Of a stretch of DNA of 64,000 nt, positions 32,804 through 41,542 are shown piece by piece. How positions within the stretch are numbered: position 1 is the first letter of the stretch; each line of letters starts with the position of its first letter. This DNA comes from JBCBDX01 sp039815825. GTDB lineage: Bacteria > Pseudomonadota > Alphaproteobacteria > Rhizobiales > Rhizobiaceae. The translations under genes were made by a program, and so were the position numbers. The DNA is taken from positions 1 through 64,000 of the forward strand of contig JBCBYO010000005.1 in NCBI GenBank assembly GCA_039815825.1. Reading direction: 5' to 3'. The notes beneath the pieces were generated by a model. The model was not told the origin of the DNA. It was given only the letters and a program-made list of their open reading frames with translations, and searched no databases.

Positions 32804-34182
32804 TCTCCTGTCGCCTCGATCAACGCTTCGAGCAGATAAGCGACCTTATAGGCACGGTCGGTCGGCGTAAGCCCAAGGCGAACCACCACCAAACCTTCCG
32901 AGGATATGACACTGATGGACTGGCCATCATGGCCGTTCATGTAAAATCCATCGTCCGGTAATTGCGGGTTTTCGCCCGGCATCCACGCGTTGGCGGCGCG
33001 CTTCCAAATCTGACCATTTCCGTATTGTTCGTTTGACGCAGGATGCGTTTTGGTCATCCAGTCCACAAAACCGATAGGCAGTAGCGACAGCCCATCCCAA
33101 ACGCCGCGCTGAAGCATAAATTGGCCAAAACGCGCCCAATCTCGGGCGGTGGCGTACATATATGATGAGCCCACATATGTACCTTTCGCATCCATTTCGA
33201 GCACAGCGGAGTGCATACCCAACGGCTGAAAGAGCGCTTGGTGGGCAAAAGCAACCGCTTGGCTTTGATCAGTAAACGCCGACTGCCATATTTTACTGAG
33301 CAAAACTGTCGTTCCCGACGAGTAGTTAAAGTCTTCGCCGATACCCAGCGACGTGACAGCGTCAACCGGCATGCCAGCCACAAAGGCCGCCATGTCTTCT
33401 TCCAGATAAAGCATCCTTGTTACATCTGAAACAGAGCCATACCCTTCATTCCATTGAAGGTCGCTCGCCATCGCCATAAGCTCGCTCAAGCCAATTGATT
33501 GCCGTTCGTCAGCCCAATCGAAGACCGACGAGACGTTACCCTCAAGCGTCATATGACCCTCACGAATTGCCCGACCAATGAGTGCTGCCGTTACAGTTTT
33601 TGTGACCGACCAACCCAGCAATGGCGATTGCGCATTGAACCCTTCGCCATATCGTTCACCGATGATGTTGCCGTCTTTGACAATAACCACCGCCCGCATG
33701 CCGGGACCGACCAGGGTCTCATCGTTCAATATTGCGCTGACGTCCGTTGGCAGATCCGTGTCAACTTGCTCGCCGACAGGCCACGGCCGCTGTGGAACGG
33801 GCGCTTCAGCGACCGGCGGCCCATCCACACTAAGCAAGTTGCTACCATCGAGCGACGGTAGTGACGTGCAGCCGAGTTTCGGACCGCGTGATACCGCCAT
33901 ACCGGGCGCAATGGCGCCCAAAAGAGCCGCATGAACCGTGCCTTCGGATCGATCAACCTCAACACGCATCAAGCGCAGCAGCGGGTGACCAGGCGCTTGA
34001 ACATCAACTTCCAAAACTTCTTCTTCATCGCGATTGGCGATGAACACGTTCGAGCAGATTATTTTGGCTGTGTAGTTCGAACCTACACGCAACAGATCTG
34101 GCGGCATCACCGACAAATAGCCCACGGCGCCAATCAAGGCTGCCAGCGCAATAAATCCAAACCACTTCAACACTCTGATCAT
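32800..34182 (-). CDS. Serine hydrolase, beta-lactamase (class C-like) family
   Basis: The ATG at 34182, eight bases after GAGGAG, gives 460 residues; a GTG two codons earlier is possible. One N-terminal membrane helix (about 9-28) anchors it to the inner membrane. About 180 residues of variable sequence precede the SxxK catalytic motif SVTKTVTAALIGR; a later FNYSSG supplies the YxN-like Tyr position with Ser in place of Asn. Relatives include D-aminopeptidases, esterases and 6-aminohexanoate-dimer hydrolase, so the substrate is open. Confidence 0.88.
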   Translation of the reverse strand: MIRVLKWFGFIALAALIGAVGYLSVMPPDLLRVGSNYTAKIICSNVFIANRDEEEVLEVDVQAPGHPLLRLMRVEVDRSEGTVHAALLGAIAPGMAVSRGPKLGCTSLPSLDGSNLLSVDGPPVAEAPVPQRPWPVGEQVDTDLPTDVSAILNDETLVGPGMRAVVIVKDGNIIGERYGEGFNAQSPLLGWSVTKTVTAALIGRAIREGHMTLEGNVSSVFDWADERQSIGLSELMAMASDLQWNEGYGSVSDVTRMLYLEEDMAAFVAGMPVDAVTSLGIGEDFNYSSGTTVLLSKIWQSAFTDQSQAVAFAHQALFQPLGMHSAVLEMDAKGTYVGSSYMYATARDWARFGQFMLQRGVWDGLSLLPIGFVDWMTKTHPASNEQYGNGQIWKRAANAWMPGENPQLPDDGFYMNGHDGQSISVISSEGLVVVRLGLTPTDRAYKVAYLLEALIEATGD

Positions 34183-34283
34183 GGTCACTCCTCGTGCATC
34201 GGTGTAACGTGCTTGACCAACACGTCAACACTGAAGCGAAACCCCAACGCGACATTTTAAAAGGTTCAAACTGGCGGGCGAAC

Positions 34284-35168
34284 ATGCATGATAAAGGCTG
34301 GTGGATGGGTCGGGGACGATTCGATTTGCAACTCGCTTGTTTAAAACAGCGCCTTGTTGCTGCTGGTCTATGCGCATTGGCGCTGACCGGCTGTAATCCT
34401 GTGGGTCAAGAGTTTGAGCAAATTGCCGCCCAAACAACCCTAAATGCCCAGTCTGTGTCGTTCCCGATAGAAGCTGCCCGCCCCCGCTTTGGCGACAGCG
34501 ATCCGGTTTATGAATGGGAAGGTGGCGCGCCTTTTGCATTCCCGGTGCACGGCGTTGACGTAGCTAAATGGCAGCGCCGCGTTGACTGGTCAAAGCTGCA
34601 GCAACAAGGCGTCCGGTTCGCTTTTATTAAAGCAACGGAAGGTGGTGACCTTCTCGATGAGATGTTTGCACCAAATTGGCATGACGCGGGGCGCGCCGGT
34701 ATTGAGCGCAGCGCCTATCATTTCCTTTATTTTTGCACTTCCGCTGAGCAGCAGGCACGGTGGTACATCCGAAACGTACCTCGTACGCGCGGCGCCCTGC
34801 CACCGGTTTTGGATGCAGAGTGGAACCCCAAATCGCCAACTTGCACCATTCGCCCCGAGCCCGAAAAGGTTCGCGCGAAAATGAAACGCTGGATGGACAT
34901 AGTCGAGCGCCATTATGGACAGCGTCCGATCATTTACACCACGGTTGATTTTCACCGGGACAACCTTGTTGGCTTTATGCAGGACGAAACGTTCTGGCTT
35001 CGCTCAACAAAGACGCACCCCAAGGTGACATATCCCGGACGCAGTTGGGCGTTTTGGCAATATACCGGAACCGGACGCATACCCGGTGCGTCGGGTGACA
35101 TCGACATCAATGTCTTTGCCGGCAGTGAAAGCGCCTGGCGGGACTGGCTCAAAACGGCAAAAAGATAA
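34284..35168 (+). CDS. GH25 lysozyme-like lipoprotein, paralogue
   Basis: Translated from ATG 34284 (an ATG at 34305 is also possible) the product has 294 residues with a lipobox ALTGC and a GH25 domain matching the copy at 3411-4364 through most of its length: FPVHGVDVAKWQ, FAFIKATEGGD, PPVLDAEW, then IDINVFAG. DxE catalytic residues are kept (LDAEW). The N-terminal linker differs. It is followed at 19 bp by an MltB-like transglycosylase on the same strand, so the pair may be an operon for wall degradation. Confidence 0.88.
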   Translation: MHDKGWWMGRGRFDLQLACLKQRLVAAGLCALALTGCNPVGQEFEQIAAQTTLNAQSVSFPIEAARPRFGDSDPVYEWEGGAPFAFPVHGVDVAKWQRRVDWSKLQQQGVRFAFIKATEGGDLLDEMFAPNWHDAGRAGIERSAYHFLYFCTSAEQQARWYIRNVPRTRGALPPVLDAEWNPKSPTCTIRPEPEKVRAKMKRWMDIVERHYGQRPIIYTTVDFHRDNLVGFMQDETFWLRSTKTHPKVTYPGRSWAFWQYTGTGRIPGASGDIDINVFAGSESAWRDWLKTAKR

Positions 35169-35187
35169 AACATTCCGGAGGAATAAC

Positions 35188-36360
35188 ATGCGTTTGAAAA
35201 TGTTTGGCTTGGGTTTTTTCCTGGCTGTAGCCACGCCAGCACTTGCTTTTGCACAAGCCTGTGGCGGCGATTTTGGCAGTTGGCGCGCCGGGATGGTGGA
35301 AGAGGCCCGTGCCGCTGGCGTTGGGCAAAAAGGGTTGAATGCTCTTGCCAGCGCGCGCACCGATTCCAGCGTTATTCGTCGTGATCGATCTCAGGGCGTT
35401 TTTACGCTCGATTTCTTGACCTTCTCGCAACGCTTGATCTCGCAAAACCGTATGGTCAATGGCCGCCGCAACCTCGAACGCTATGCCTCGACTTTTGAAC
35501 GCGCGCGCCAGGAATATGGTGTGGCGCCAGAGATCATTACATCATTCTGGGCCTTTGAGACCGATTATGGGGCGGTTCAAGGTGACTTTAACACTTTGAA
35601 TGCGCTTGCGACGCTTGCCCATGATTGCCGCCGCCCGGAGTTGTTCCGTCCGCAATTGTTGGCTTTGGCCAAGCTGATCGATGCCAATATCGTTCCGGCG
35701 AATATCACCGGCGCGTGGGCTGGTGAAATCGGCCAAATTCAGGTCCTTCCAGAGGATTATCTAACAAAGGGCCGCGATGGTGATGGCGATGGTCAAATCC
35801 GTATGAAGACATCGGCCGAAGACGCCATTATGACCGCAGCCAACTTCCTATCATCGCTTGGCTGGCAGCCTAACCAGCCTTGGTTACAAGAGGTAACGGT
35901 GCCCAGCGACAAGGCATGGGAAGATATTGGTCTGGGACGTGATCTGCCCATATCAGAGTGGGCCTCGCGCGGCGTACAACCTCGCGCCGGTTCATTGCCA
36001 GCTGGACAACAGGCTAGTCTTCTTTTGCCGATGGGCCGAAAAGGACCGGCGTTCCTGGCATACCCCAATTTCAACGTGCTGCTCGAATGGAACCAGTCGC
36101 TCACCTATGTAACAACGGCTGCCTACTTCGGCACCCGACTGGCCGGGGCGGAGCGCTATCTCGCTGGTAGCGGCCATGATGGCCTCAATGGCGATCAAAT
36201 GAAGGCGCTTCAACGCAAATTGCAGGTGCGCGGCTATGATGTTGGCAAGGTAGACGGCATTTTGGGCGCTGGAACCAGAGCAGCGGTTCGTGCGGAACAA
36301 TTGCGCCTGGGCTTGCCTGCCGACAGCTGGCCAACGCCTGCCCTGCTCAACGCGCTGTAA
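35188..36360 (+). CDS. MltB-like lytic murein transglycosylase
   Basis: The start at 35188 has a GGAGGAA ribosome site and gives 390 residues with a signal peptide (to about AFAQ). The SLT_2/MltB domain shows FWAFETDYGAVQG with the catalytic Glu, GEIGQIQVLPEDYL, and GMxRG-like segments. A C-terminal PG_binding_1 repeat ends the chain (LQRKLQVRGYDVGKVDGILGAGTRAAVRAEQ). Unlike E. coli MltB there is no lipobox, so it is probably a soluble periplasmic enzyme. It lies just after the GH25 gene. Confidence 0.93.
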   Translation: MRLKMFGLGFFLAVATPALAFAQACGGDFGSWRAGMVEEARAAGVGQKGLNALASARTDSSVIRRDRSQGVFTLDFLTFSQRLISQNRMVNGRRNLERYASTFERARQEYGVAPEIITSFWAFETDYGAVQGDFNTLNALATLAHDCRRPELFRPQLLALAKLIDANIVPANITGAWAGEIGQIQVLPEDYLTKGRDGDGDGQIRMKTSAEDAIMTAANFLSSLGWQPNQPWLQEVTVPSDKAWEDIGLGRDLPISEWASRGVQPRAGSLPAGQQASLLLPMGRKGPAFLAYPNFNVLLEWNQSLTYVTTAAYFGTRLAGAERYLAGSGHDGLNGDQMKALQRKLQVRGYDVGKVDGILGAGTRAAVRAEQLRLGLPADSWPTPALLNAL

Positions 36361-36392
36361 CGCCTTTAATGGTGCAAGCCGACAAAGTGGCG

Positions 36393-36635
36393 CTAGGAAT
36401 CGCTCGGGTCTTCCGGTGTCAAGAAAATGGCTGTTGTCATGTACATCAGCCCCACATTGATGGCGGTTGAAACGAATATCACCGTTAGGACCAGCATCTT
36501 TTGCTGCGATTTCATGATGAGCGATCCCAGCCCACCGGTGTCAGTGAAAAGGACGCCTGCAACGAACACACACCCGAGGAATGCACCGACCAGCGCATTG
36601 ACGATCAAAAAGCGTGCGAATTTTGACACGGGCAA
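36393..36635 (-). CDS. Small membrane protein of unknown function
   Basis: The 80-residue product has two membrane helices (about residues 8-30 and 47-70) joined by a short polar loop and ends in an acidic tail TPEDPSDS. The start is ambiguous: TTG at 36635 or GTG two codons later, both near a GGAG. Its pattern resembles uncharacterised Hyphomicrobiales proteins but I do not recognise a family. Confidence 0.6.
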   Translation of the reverse strand: MPVSKFARFLIVNALVGAFLGCVFVAGVLFTDTGGLGSLIMKSQQKMLVLTVIFVSTAINVGLMYMTTAIFLTPEDPSDS

Positions 36636-36863
36636 ACCACTCCATCTTTTCTAAGGAGAAATAGCGTTTGCCCCCGGCTGATCAAGCAGAGGTGTGAATA
36701 ACTCAATGCACAATTGATTGCGCATGTTTTTGCTCTGCAATTCATAGACTTACAGCATTAAAGCCAAGAATTACTGTAATGGAATGATGCAATGCAGCAA
36801 CGATTTCACTTTCGCGGACACAATCGTTTGCTATTCTGCTTGTTCAACCTAATGGGAGGTTAA

Positions 36864-36950
36864 ATGGGTATCACACGCTCATTCAGTACGCTGATGGTTT
36901 TTGCAGCGTTTATCTTTATTGCCGCGTTGATGATTGGCATCGTACCCTGA
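36864..36950 (+). CDS. 28-residue single-helix membrane peptide
   Basis: Behind a strong GGGAGG ribosome site at 36854-36859, an ATG opens a 28-codon frame, MGITRSFSTL and so on, with one continuous hydrophobic helix (VFAAFIFIAALMIGIV). A terminator starts ten bases after the stop codon. The tight package of ribosome site, helix and terminator is the reason to believe it. No family is recognised. Such peptides often act on membrane protein complexes or as stress-induced small proteins. Confidence 0.6.
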   Translation: MGITRSFSTLMVFAAFIFIAALMIGIVP

Positions 36951-36960
36951 AACTGAATAT

Positions 36961-36997
36961 GCCCGGCAGTCTCTTTGAGCCCTGCCGGGCTTTTTTT
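36961..36997 (+). terminator. Rho-independent terminator after the small peptide gene
   Basis: GCCCGGCAG pairs with CTGCCGGGC around a 12-base loop, followed by seven T. It terminates the 28-codon gene and lies just before the end of the convergent azoreductase gene. Confidence 0.92.
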
Positions 36998-37006
36998 GTC
37001 GCAATA

Positions 37007-37600
37007 TCAAGCAGCTGTTGCCAATTCGGCGATTTTCTCATTGGCTTTTGCCAAGCTCTCTTGTTCGTTCATCACCAGGCCATCGGCGCCAATAACTTCA
37101 ACGTCATCAATGCCAATGAAGCCGAGCACGTGGCGCATGTATGGGGTGGCGAAGTCAACCGGGCTGTCGACTGGGACACCGCCTGAAGTGACGACGAGAT
37201 AGGCTTTTTTGCCTTCCAAGAGCCCTTTTGGACCGTTTTCAGAGTATTTGAAGGTCTCACCAGCGCGTGCGATCAGGTCGATCCACGCTTTGAGAGCGCC
37301 GGGAATACTGAAATTGTAGATCGGCACACCAATTACCAAGATGTCCGCGGCTTTGACTTCATCAATCATTGTCGTCGATTGAGCTAACACATCATTTTGT
37401 GCCTGAGACCGTTCGCCGGACGCAGTCCAGTTAGCTGTCAACCAATTCTCGTCGAGCAGTGAAGGATGATCAGCCAAGTCGCGCTTGGCAATATTGTGGT
37501 CACCGCCAACAGTGAGCTGATCGATGAGCTTCTGGCTCAGCGCACGGCTGTGTGAGCCACTGTTGCGTGCGGATGATTGAATTGAAAGAATGTTTGCCAT
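37007..37600 (-). CDS. azoR: FMN-dependent NADH-azoreductase
   Basis: The ATG at 37600 with AGGAG upstream gives 197 residues of a flavodoxin-like fold: ILSIQSSARNSGSHSRALSQ at the FMN phosphate loop, IGVPIYNFSIPGALKAWIDLIARAGETFKYSENGP in the middle and VVTSGGVP. These match AzoR and its quinone reductase relatives, which reduce azo dyes or quinones with NADH. The gene stands alone with no adjacent regulator. Confidence 0.92.
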   Translation of the reverse strand: MANILSIQSSARNSGSHSRALSQKLIDQLTVGGDHNIAKRDLADHPSLLDENWLTANWTASGERSQAQNDVLAQSTTMIDEVKAADILVIGVPIYNFSIPGALKAWIDLIARAGETFKYSENGPKGLLEGKKAYLVVTSGGVPVDSPVDFATPYMRHVLGFIGIDDVEVIGADGLVMNEQESLAKANEKIAELATAA

Positions 37601-37717
37601 GTTGAAAAATCTCCTATCGGGCACATCACAGTGGCGTTCGATCCACGAAATAGGAGAGAGCAACTGGCTTAAGTAGCCGTTGTTTCGACGACTAATTGTT
37701 TACAATTTGAAGACGAT

Positions 37718-38626
37718 CTAAGCTGCAGCGTTCTGATTTTCGTCGCGAAGGCCAATCATGTGGCAGATCGCAAACACCAGGTCTGGCCGGTTCATCGTGT
37801 AGAAATGGAAATCGCGTACACCGCGATCCATCAGATCCAACACCTGTTCAGCGGCGACTGCCGATGCCACCAGGGCATGTGTCTTTTGATCGTGCTCCAA
37901 TCCGGCAAACCGGTCGGCAATCCAGGCCGGGATTGACGCTTGGCAACGACCCGCAAACCGCTCCACCGCCCTGAAGTTGTGAATGGGCAGAATACCTGGG
38001 ACGATCGGCACATAAATCCCTGCGCTACGGACCCGTTCCACATAGCGTTCATAGTGATCATTGTTAAAGAAGAACTGAGTGATCGCCCGGCACGCGCCAT
38101 TGTCGATCTTTCGTTTCAACATGTCGATGTCCGTCGCAAAATCCGGACTTTCTGGATGTTTTTCTGGATATGCAGCGACCGAAATTTCAAAATCACCGAA
38201 CGCCTTGATACCTGCCACCAGCGCAGCCGCGTTTTGATAGCCACCTTCGGTTGGTACATATTGGGTGCCGATGCCGGTTTCCGGATCACCGCGCAGTGCC
38301 ACAAATCGCTTCACGCCTAGGCTGACGAACTCACGCACAACAGCATCCGTTTCACTCTTTGTGGCGCTTACGCACGTAATATGTGCCGCAGCCTGCATGC
38401 CACCATGTTGGAGAGCGCGAGCCAATGTTCGCTTGGTTGGCTCTTTGGTCGATCCTCCAGCTCCGTAGGTCACCGATACGAAATCGGGATTGAGCGGTGC
38501 GAGCTTGTCGATGGTCTGCTCAAGCGTCTCTTCCATCTGTTCATTTTTCGCCGGAAAGAACTCAAAAGAGACCCGCAGATCGCCGCTCGTCAGATCATGG
38601 GTGCGTGAAAACATACTTGTACGCAT
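37718..38626 (-). CDS. metF: Methylenetetrahydrofolate reductase
   Basis: From ATG 38626, one base after the upstream stop, the product has 302 residues. It is a TIM-barrel MetF: RVSFEFFPAKNEQMEETL, DFVSVTYGAGGSTKEPTKR, HITCV, FVALRGDPETG and QFFFNNDHYERYV. It makes 5-methyltetrahydrofolate for methionine synthesis using FAD. It is co-transcribed with an ArsR-methyltransferase fusion that sits upstream and is the likely regulator of the SAM cycle. Confidence 0.95.
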   Translation of the reverse strand: MRTSMFSRTHDLTSGDLRVSFEFFPAKNEQMEETLEQTIDKLAPLNPDFVSVTYGAGGSTKEPTKRTLARALQHGGMQAAAHITCVSATKSETDAVVREFVSLGVKRFVALRGDPETGIGTQYVPTEGGYQNAAALVAGIKAFGDFEISVAAYPEKHPESPDFATDIDMLKRKIDNGACRAITQFFFNNDHYERYVERVRSAGIYVPIVPGILPIHNFRAVERFAGRCQASIPAWIADRFAGLEHDQKTHALVASAVAAEQVLDLMDRGVRDFHFYTMNRPDLVFAICHMIGLRDENQNAAA

Positions 38627-38627
38627 G

Positions 38628-39659
38628 TTAAGCCAACTCCGTTTTGGACGCCGAACCTGCAATCTCGTAATTCGGATCGCGCCCGACCCAGATTTTGACT
38701 GTCAGAAGCTTTGCGTCTGGTGAGGCGCCACGCCCTGTTTCAACCGAATAAGTTTGCACATCAGATATCCCAGCTTCGAGTAACCAGCCGATGACAACAT
38801 CATCTGCAAAGCCAAGCCGCAGATGCTGATGCTCGATACGTAAATCCTCATTGTCATGGGTGGCAAAATCGACAATCGCGATCGTACCGCCTGGCGACAG
38901 CGCTTTTATCGCCTCACCGACGGCCATGGCCGGATCATGCAAAAAGTGCAGCACTTGGTGGATGATGACGAGGTCAAAGACGCTACGACCTACATCGAGG
39001 TTTTCAATGTCCCCTTGCCTAACTTCAGCGCCCTTTAGCTCTGCACTGTCGATATTGGCACGCGCAATCGCCAGCATGTCACGGTTGTGATCGACGCCCA
39101 GCGCCGATTGCGCATGGGGAGCAAAAAGTTCCAACATCCGGCCCGTTCCGGTGCCAATGTCCAACATGGCGTTGAAGGGCCCGGTGCCGACAGCTTGGAG
39201 CAATGCGGTCTCAACCTCAGAATCGGGCGCATGAAGCGTGCGTATTTTGTCCCATGCGGTCGCGTTTTGCGAAAAGTAGCTTGATGCGCGTTCTTGGCGT
39301 TCACGTTTGACCGCCATAAAGCGCTCTTCATCACGCTGCAACGTTGGATCATTGGGATCCAACTGGGAGAGCAGCGTGTTGATCAGATCCCAATAAGCAG
39401 GGTCTCGGTTGACTCTGAAAAACGCCCAGGAACCCTCTTGCCAACGGCGGATCAACCGGTGCTCCACAAGCAACTTCAGATGTCGCGATACACGCGGTTG
39501 CGACTGCCCCAAAATCGTGGTCAGGTCGGTCACTGTAAGGTCACCGGCCGCTAAAACACGCAGGATGCGCAGCCGGCTTGGCTCGGCAGCCATTTTCAAT
39601 AGCTCGACCAAATCGTCGAGCGGCTGAACAAGGCCAGATATGGGCGCATTTAATGACAT
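38628..39659 (-). CDS. ArsR-type regulator fused to SAM methyltransferase domain
   Basis: The 343-residue product joins an ArsR winged helix (about 12-95: LRILRVLAAGDLTVTDLTTILGQSQPRVSRHLKLL) to a class I methyltransferase-like domain with motif I AMLDIGTGTGRM at about 164-175 and LVIIHQVLHFLHDP. No metal-binding Cys cluster of classical ArsR is visible. In many alphaproteobacteria such fusions precede metF and are thought to sense S-adenosyl-methionine or -homocysteine, a function known for SahR-type ArsR proteins. A palindrome abuts its start codon, so autoregulation with metF is likely. Confidence 0.9.
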   Translation of the reverse strand: MSLNAPISGLVQPLDDLVELLKMAAEPSRLRILRVLAAGDLTVTDLTTILGQSQPRVSRHLKLLVEHRLIRRWQEGSWAFFRVNRDPAYWDLINTLLSQLDPNDPTLQRDEERFMAVKRERQERASSYFSQNATAWDKIRTLHAPDSEVETALLQAVGTGPFNAMLDIGTGTGRMLELFAPHAQSALGVDHNRDMLAIARANIDSAELKGAEVRQGDIENLDVGRSVFDLVIIHQVLHFLHDPAMAVGEAIKALSPGGTIAIVDFATHDNEDLRIEHQHLRLGFADDVVIGWLLEAGISDVQTYSVETGRGASPDAKLLTVKIWVGRDPNYEIAGSASKTELA

Positions 39660-39679
39660 AAAGATATGTTTATATCTTT
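39660..39679. promoter_or_regulatory. Palindromic operator at the ArsR-metF operon start
   Basis: AAAGATAT-N4-ATATCTTT has perfect 8-bp arms and ends at the base next to the start codon. The spacing and position fit a site for the encoded ArsR-type protein controlling itself and metF. Binding is inferred. Confidence 0.65.
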
Positions 39680-39742
39680 CGTAGAAAATTGCAAGAAGAA
39701 CCTTGGCCCGGCGGCCAACTCACACAAAGAGAGCTGACGTTT

Positions 39743-40081
39743 ATGGCCACCAAGCGTCAGAAAATTGTCAATGAAACGCTGACCGCTCTCGTGCCGATGC
39801 TGCCGCTGGATGAGGCAATTGTCGTGCGGGAGATGGTGGCACGCAGGCACTTGCGATCGCTACCCGCGCAAAAGGCAGTCTGGCTTTGTTTGGTTGCCTA
39901 TGTCCGGCATGTCCATACCGATTATGATGCGCTGCTGGATGAAGGCTATGACCGCGACAGCGCCCGCCACTTTGTATTGGAATCCATTAATAACACCCTG
40001 CAAAGCTGGCAAGGCACGCGGTTCTTATCGATGGACGATGATGCTTTGGATGCGGAAATACCTATCCATGGCGCTGACTAG
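39743..40081 (+). CDS. DUF2293-domain protein
   Basis: The ATG at 39743 gives 112 residues. The sequence MPLDEAIVVREMVARRHLRSL, AVWLCLVAYVRHVHTDYDALLDEGYDRDSARHFVLESINNTL is typical of DUF2293 proteins, small helical proteins found across Hyphomicrobiales without a known function. It is divergent from the ArsR-metF operon and overlaps the convergent MOSC gene by 4 bp. Confidence 0.85.
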   Translation: MATKRQKIVNETLTALVPMLPLDEAIVVREMVARRHLRSLPAQKAVWLCLVAYVRHVHTDYDALLDEGYDRDSARHFVLESINNTLQSWQGTRFLSMDDDALDAEIPIHGAD

Positions 40082-40677
40082 CTGGCAGGATAGATCCACT
40101 GCTCACCAATCTGTACGCGTACTTTTTCGCCTATCGTGATCCTGCCCGATTTTTCAATCCACGCCACGAGTCCACGCTTGCGTTTGGCGGCCTTGGGGAA
40201 ACCCAACTTGATATCGTTGTCGCCAGGACGGCCCAAATGATCTGCTATTGCCGCACCTGCAATACCGCACGGGCCATTCATGAAATCGACTTTGATCGTC
40301 GCACCGCCTTCAAAAAACAGTAGCGTTGAGGCGGGCAAAAACGACAGGAGCGGAATGCCTTCAATCGAGATATTGGCGCCAATCCATTCCGGCTCGATTC
40401 GATCAATCCCCATTTCATCGGCGACCTCATTTAGTTCACCGCGGGAGACAATAGTTACCTGGCGCTCGTTTCGGATCTCGGTTCCGCGCGTGTACCATGG
40501 CTCGCGCCCGCCAGATTTCCGTGCATAACCGCCGTGAAAGTCATCCGGTATACCCTCAAGCGTGACATCTAATGCATCGACTGCACTGGTGATGAAATTG
40601 TCGCCACTGGCAACAAACAAGCCGTCCACTTGTGCGTCAAACCGGCGGCCTTTTACGATGTCTGGCATGTCGTTCAT
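40078..40677 (-). CDS. MOSC-domain protein
   Basis: From ATG 40677, after GAGG, the product has 199 residues. The MOSC core includes EWIGANISIEGI, LFFEGGATIKVDF and the conserved Cys in NGPCGIAGA. MOSC domains transfer sulfur or reduce substrates with molybdenum cofactor, as in YiiM-like proteins and mARC. The gene lies 7 bp after the SDR gene and probably shares its transcript. The molybdenum biosynthesis genes of this window (moaD, moaE) are 22 kb away. Confidence 0.88.
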   Translation of the reverse strand: MNDMPDIVKGRRFDAQVDGLFVASGDNFITSAVDALDVTLEGIPDDFHGGYARKSGGREPWYTRGTEIRNERQVTIVSRGELNEVADEMGIDRIEPEWIGANISIEGIPLLSFLPASTLLFFEGGATIKVDFMNGPCGIAGAAIADHLGRPGDNDIKLGFPKAAKRKRGLVAWIEKSGRITIGEKVRVQIGEQWIYPAS

Positions 40678-40684
40678 GGGAGCC

Positions 40685-41353
40685 TCACCAATCAATAGTC
40701 TTGCCTGCATAATTCACGAAAGTACCCGATCTGGCCATGGTCAACTCTTCAATTCGGTCTAGCAATCCAGACGCGCTTTCTTCTGCGCTAATGTCAGCCT
40801 CAGGCCCGCCCATATCGGTGCGTGTCCAACCGGGATCGAGCGACTGTACTGCGATGCCGGAAGCCAAAAGGTCGGTCGCCAAACCTTGCATAACTTTGTT
40901 CAGCGCAGCTTTTGACGCGCGGTAGGCAATGCGATCTGATTTTTGATAGGCCAAGCGTCCCATCTGGGATGAAATCATCACCAATTTGGGTGAGTTCGAT
41001 TTTCTGAGATGCGTTAGAAAGGCCTGTGTCACAGCAAGCGGGGCAATCGTGTTGACTTCAAGCGTTTTAGCAAACCCATCAAAATCCATGTCGAGTGTCG
41101 ACTGGCGCTGAGGGCCGATAATACCCGCATTATTCACCAGTACATCGATGGGACCTTCTAACTCATCGGCGGCTGCCAAAAGCGATTGGTGATCGGTTAC
41201 ATCGAACTGGAGTGTTTCTACGCCAGAAGGCAGATGCTCCGCGTCCTCTGCTCGACGCACAGAAGCGATCATTTGGTGGCCACGTTTAATGCCCTCAGCG
41301 ACCATAGCGCGGCCGATTCCACGCGAACCGCCGGTGATCAATATCCTGGCCAT
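40685..41353 (-). CDS. Short-chain dehydrogenase/reductase
   Basis: The 222-residue product is a classical SDR: ILITGGSRGIGRAM is the nucleotide-binding glycine motif, NNAGIIGP the structural motif, and YRASK near residue 150 the catalytic pair, with the active Ser in MISSQMG. It uses NAD(P)H; the substrate is not evident. It heads a two-gene unit with the MOSC protein. Confidence 0.92.
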   Translation of the reverse strand: MARILITGGSRGIGRAMVAEGIKRGHQMIASVRRAEDAEHLPSGVETLQFDVTDHQSLLAAADELEGPIDVLVNNAGIIGPQRQSTLDMDFDGFAKTLEVNTIAPLAVTQAFLTHLRKSNSPKLVMISSQMGRLAYQKSDRIAYRASKAALNKVMQGLATDLLASGIAVQSLDPGWTRTDMGGPEADISAEESASGLLDRIEELTMARSGTFVNYAGKTIDW

Positions 41354-41542
41354 GGGCCTGCTTCCTTTGTTTATGTGTCAGCCCGTGAAATAGATGAATG
41401 TCGAATTTTGCAACCAACATATTACCAATCTTCATAATTTAACCGCCATGGAGAGAATAGCGTTGCAAAGACCCATCAGTCATCGCACGATGACGTTGGG
41501 TTAAGACGCATAACAGGCCGATGCCTCGATCAAGGAATGATG

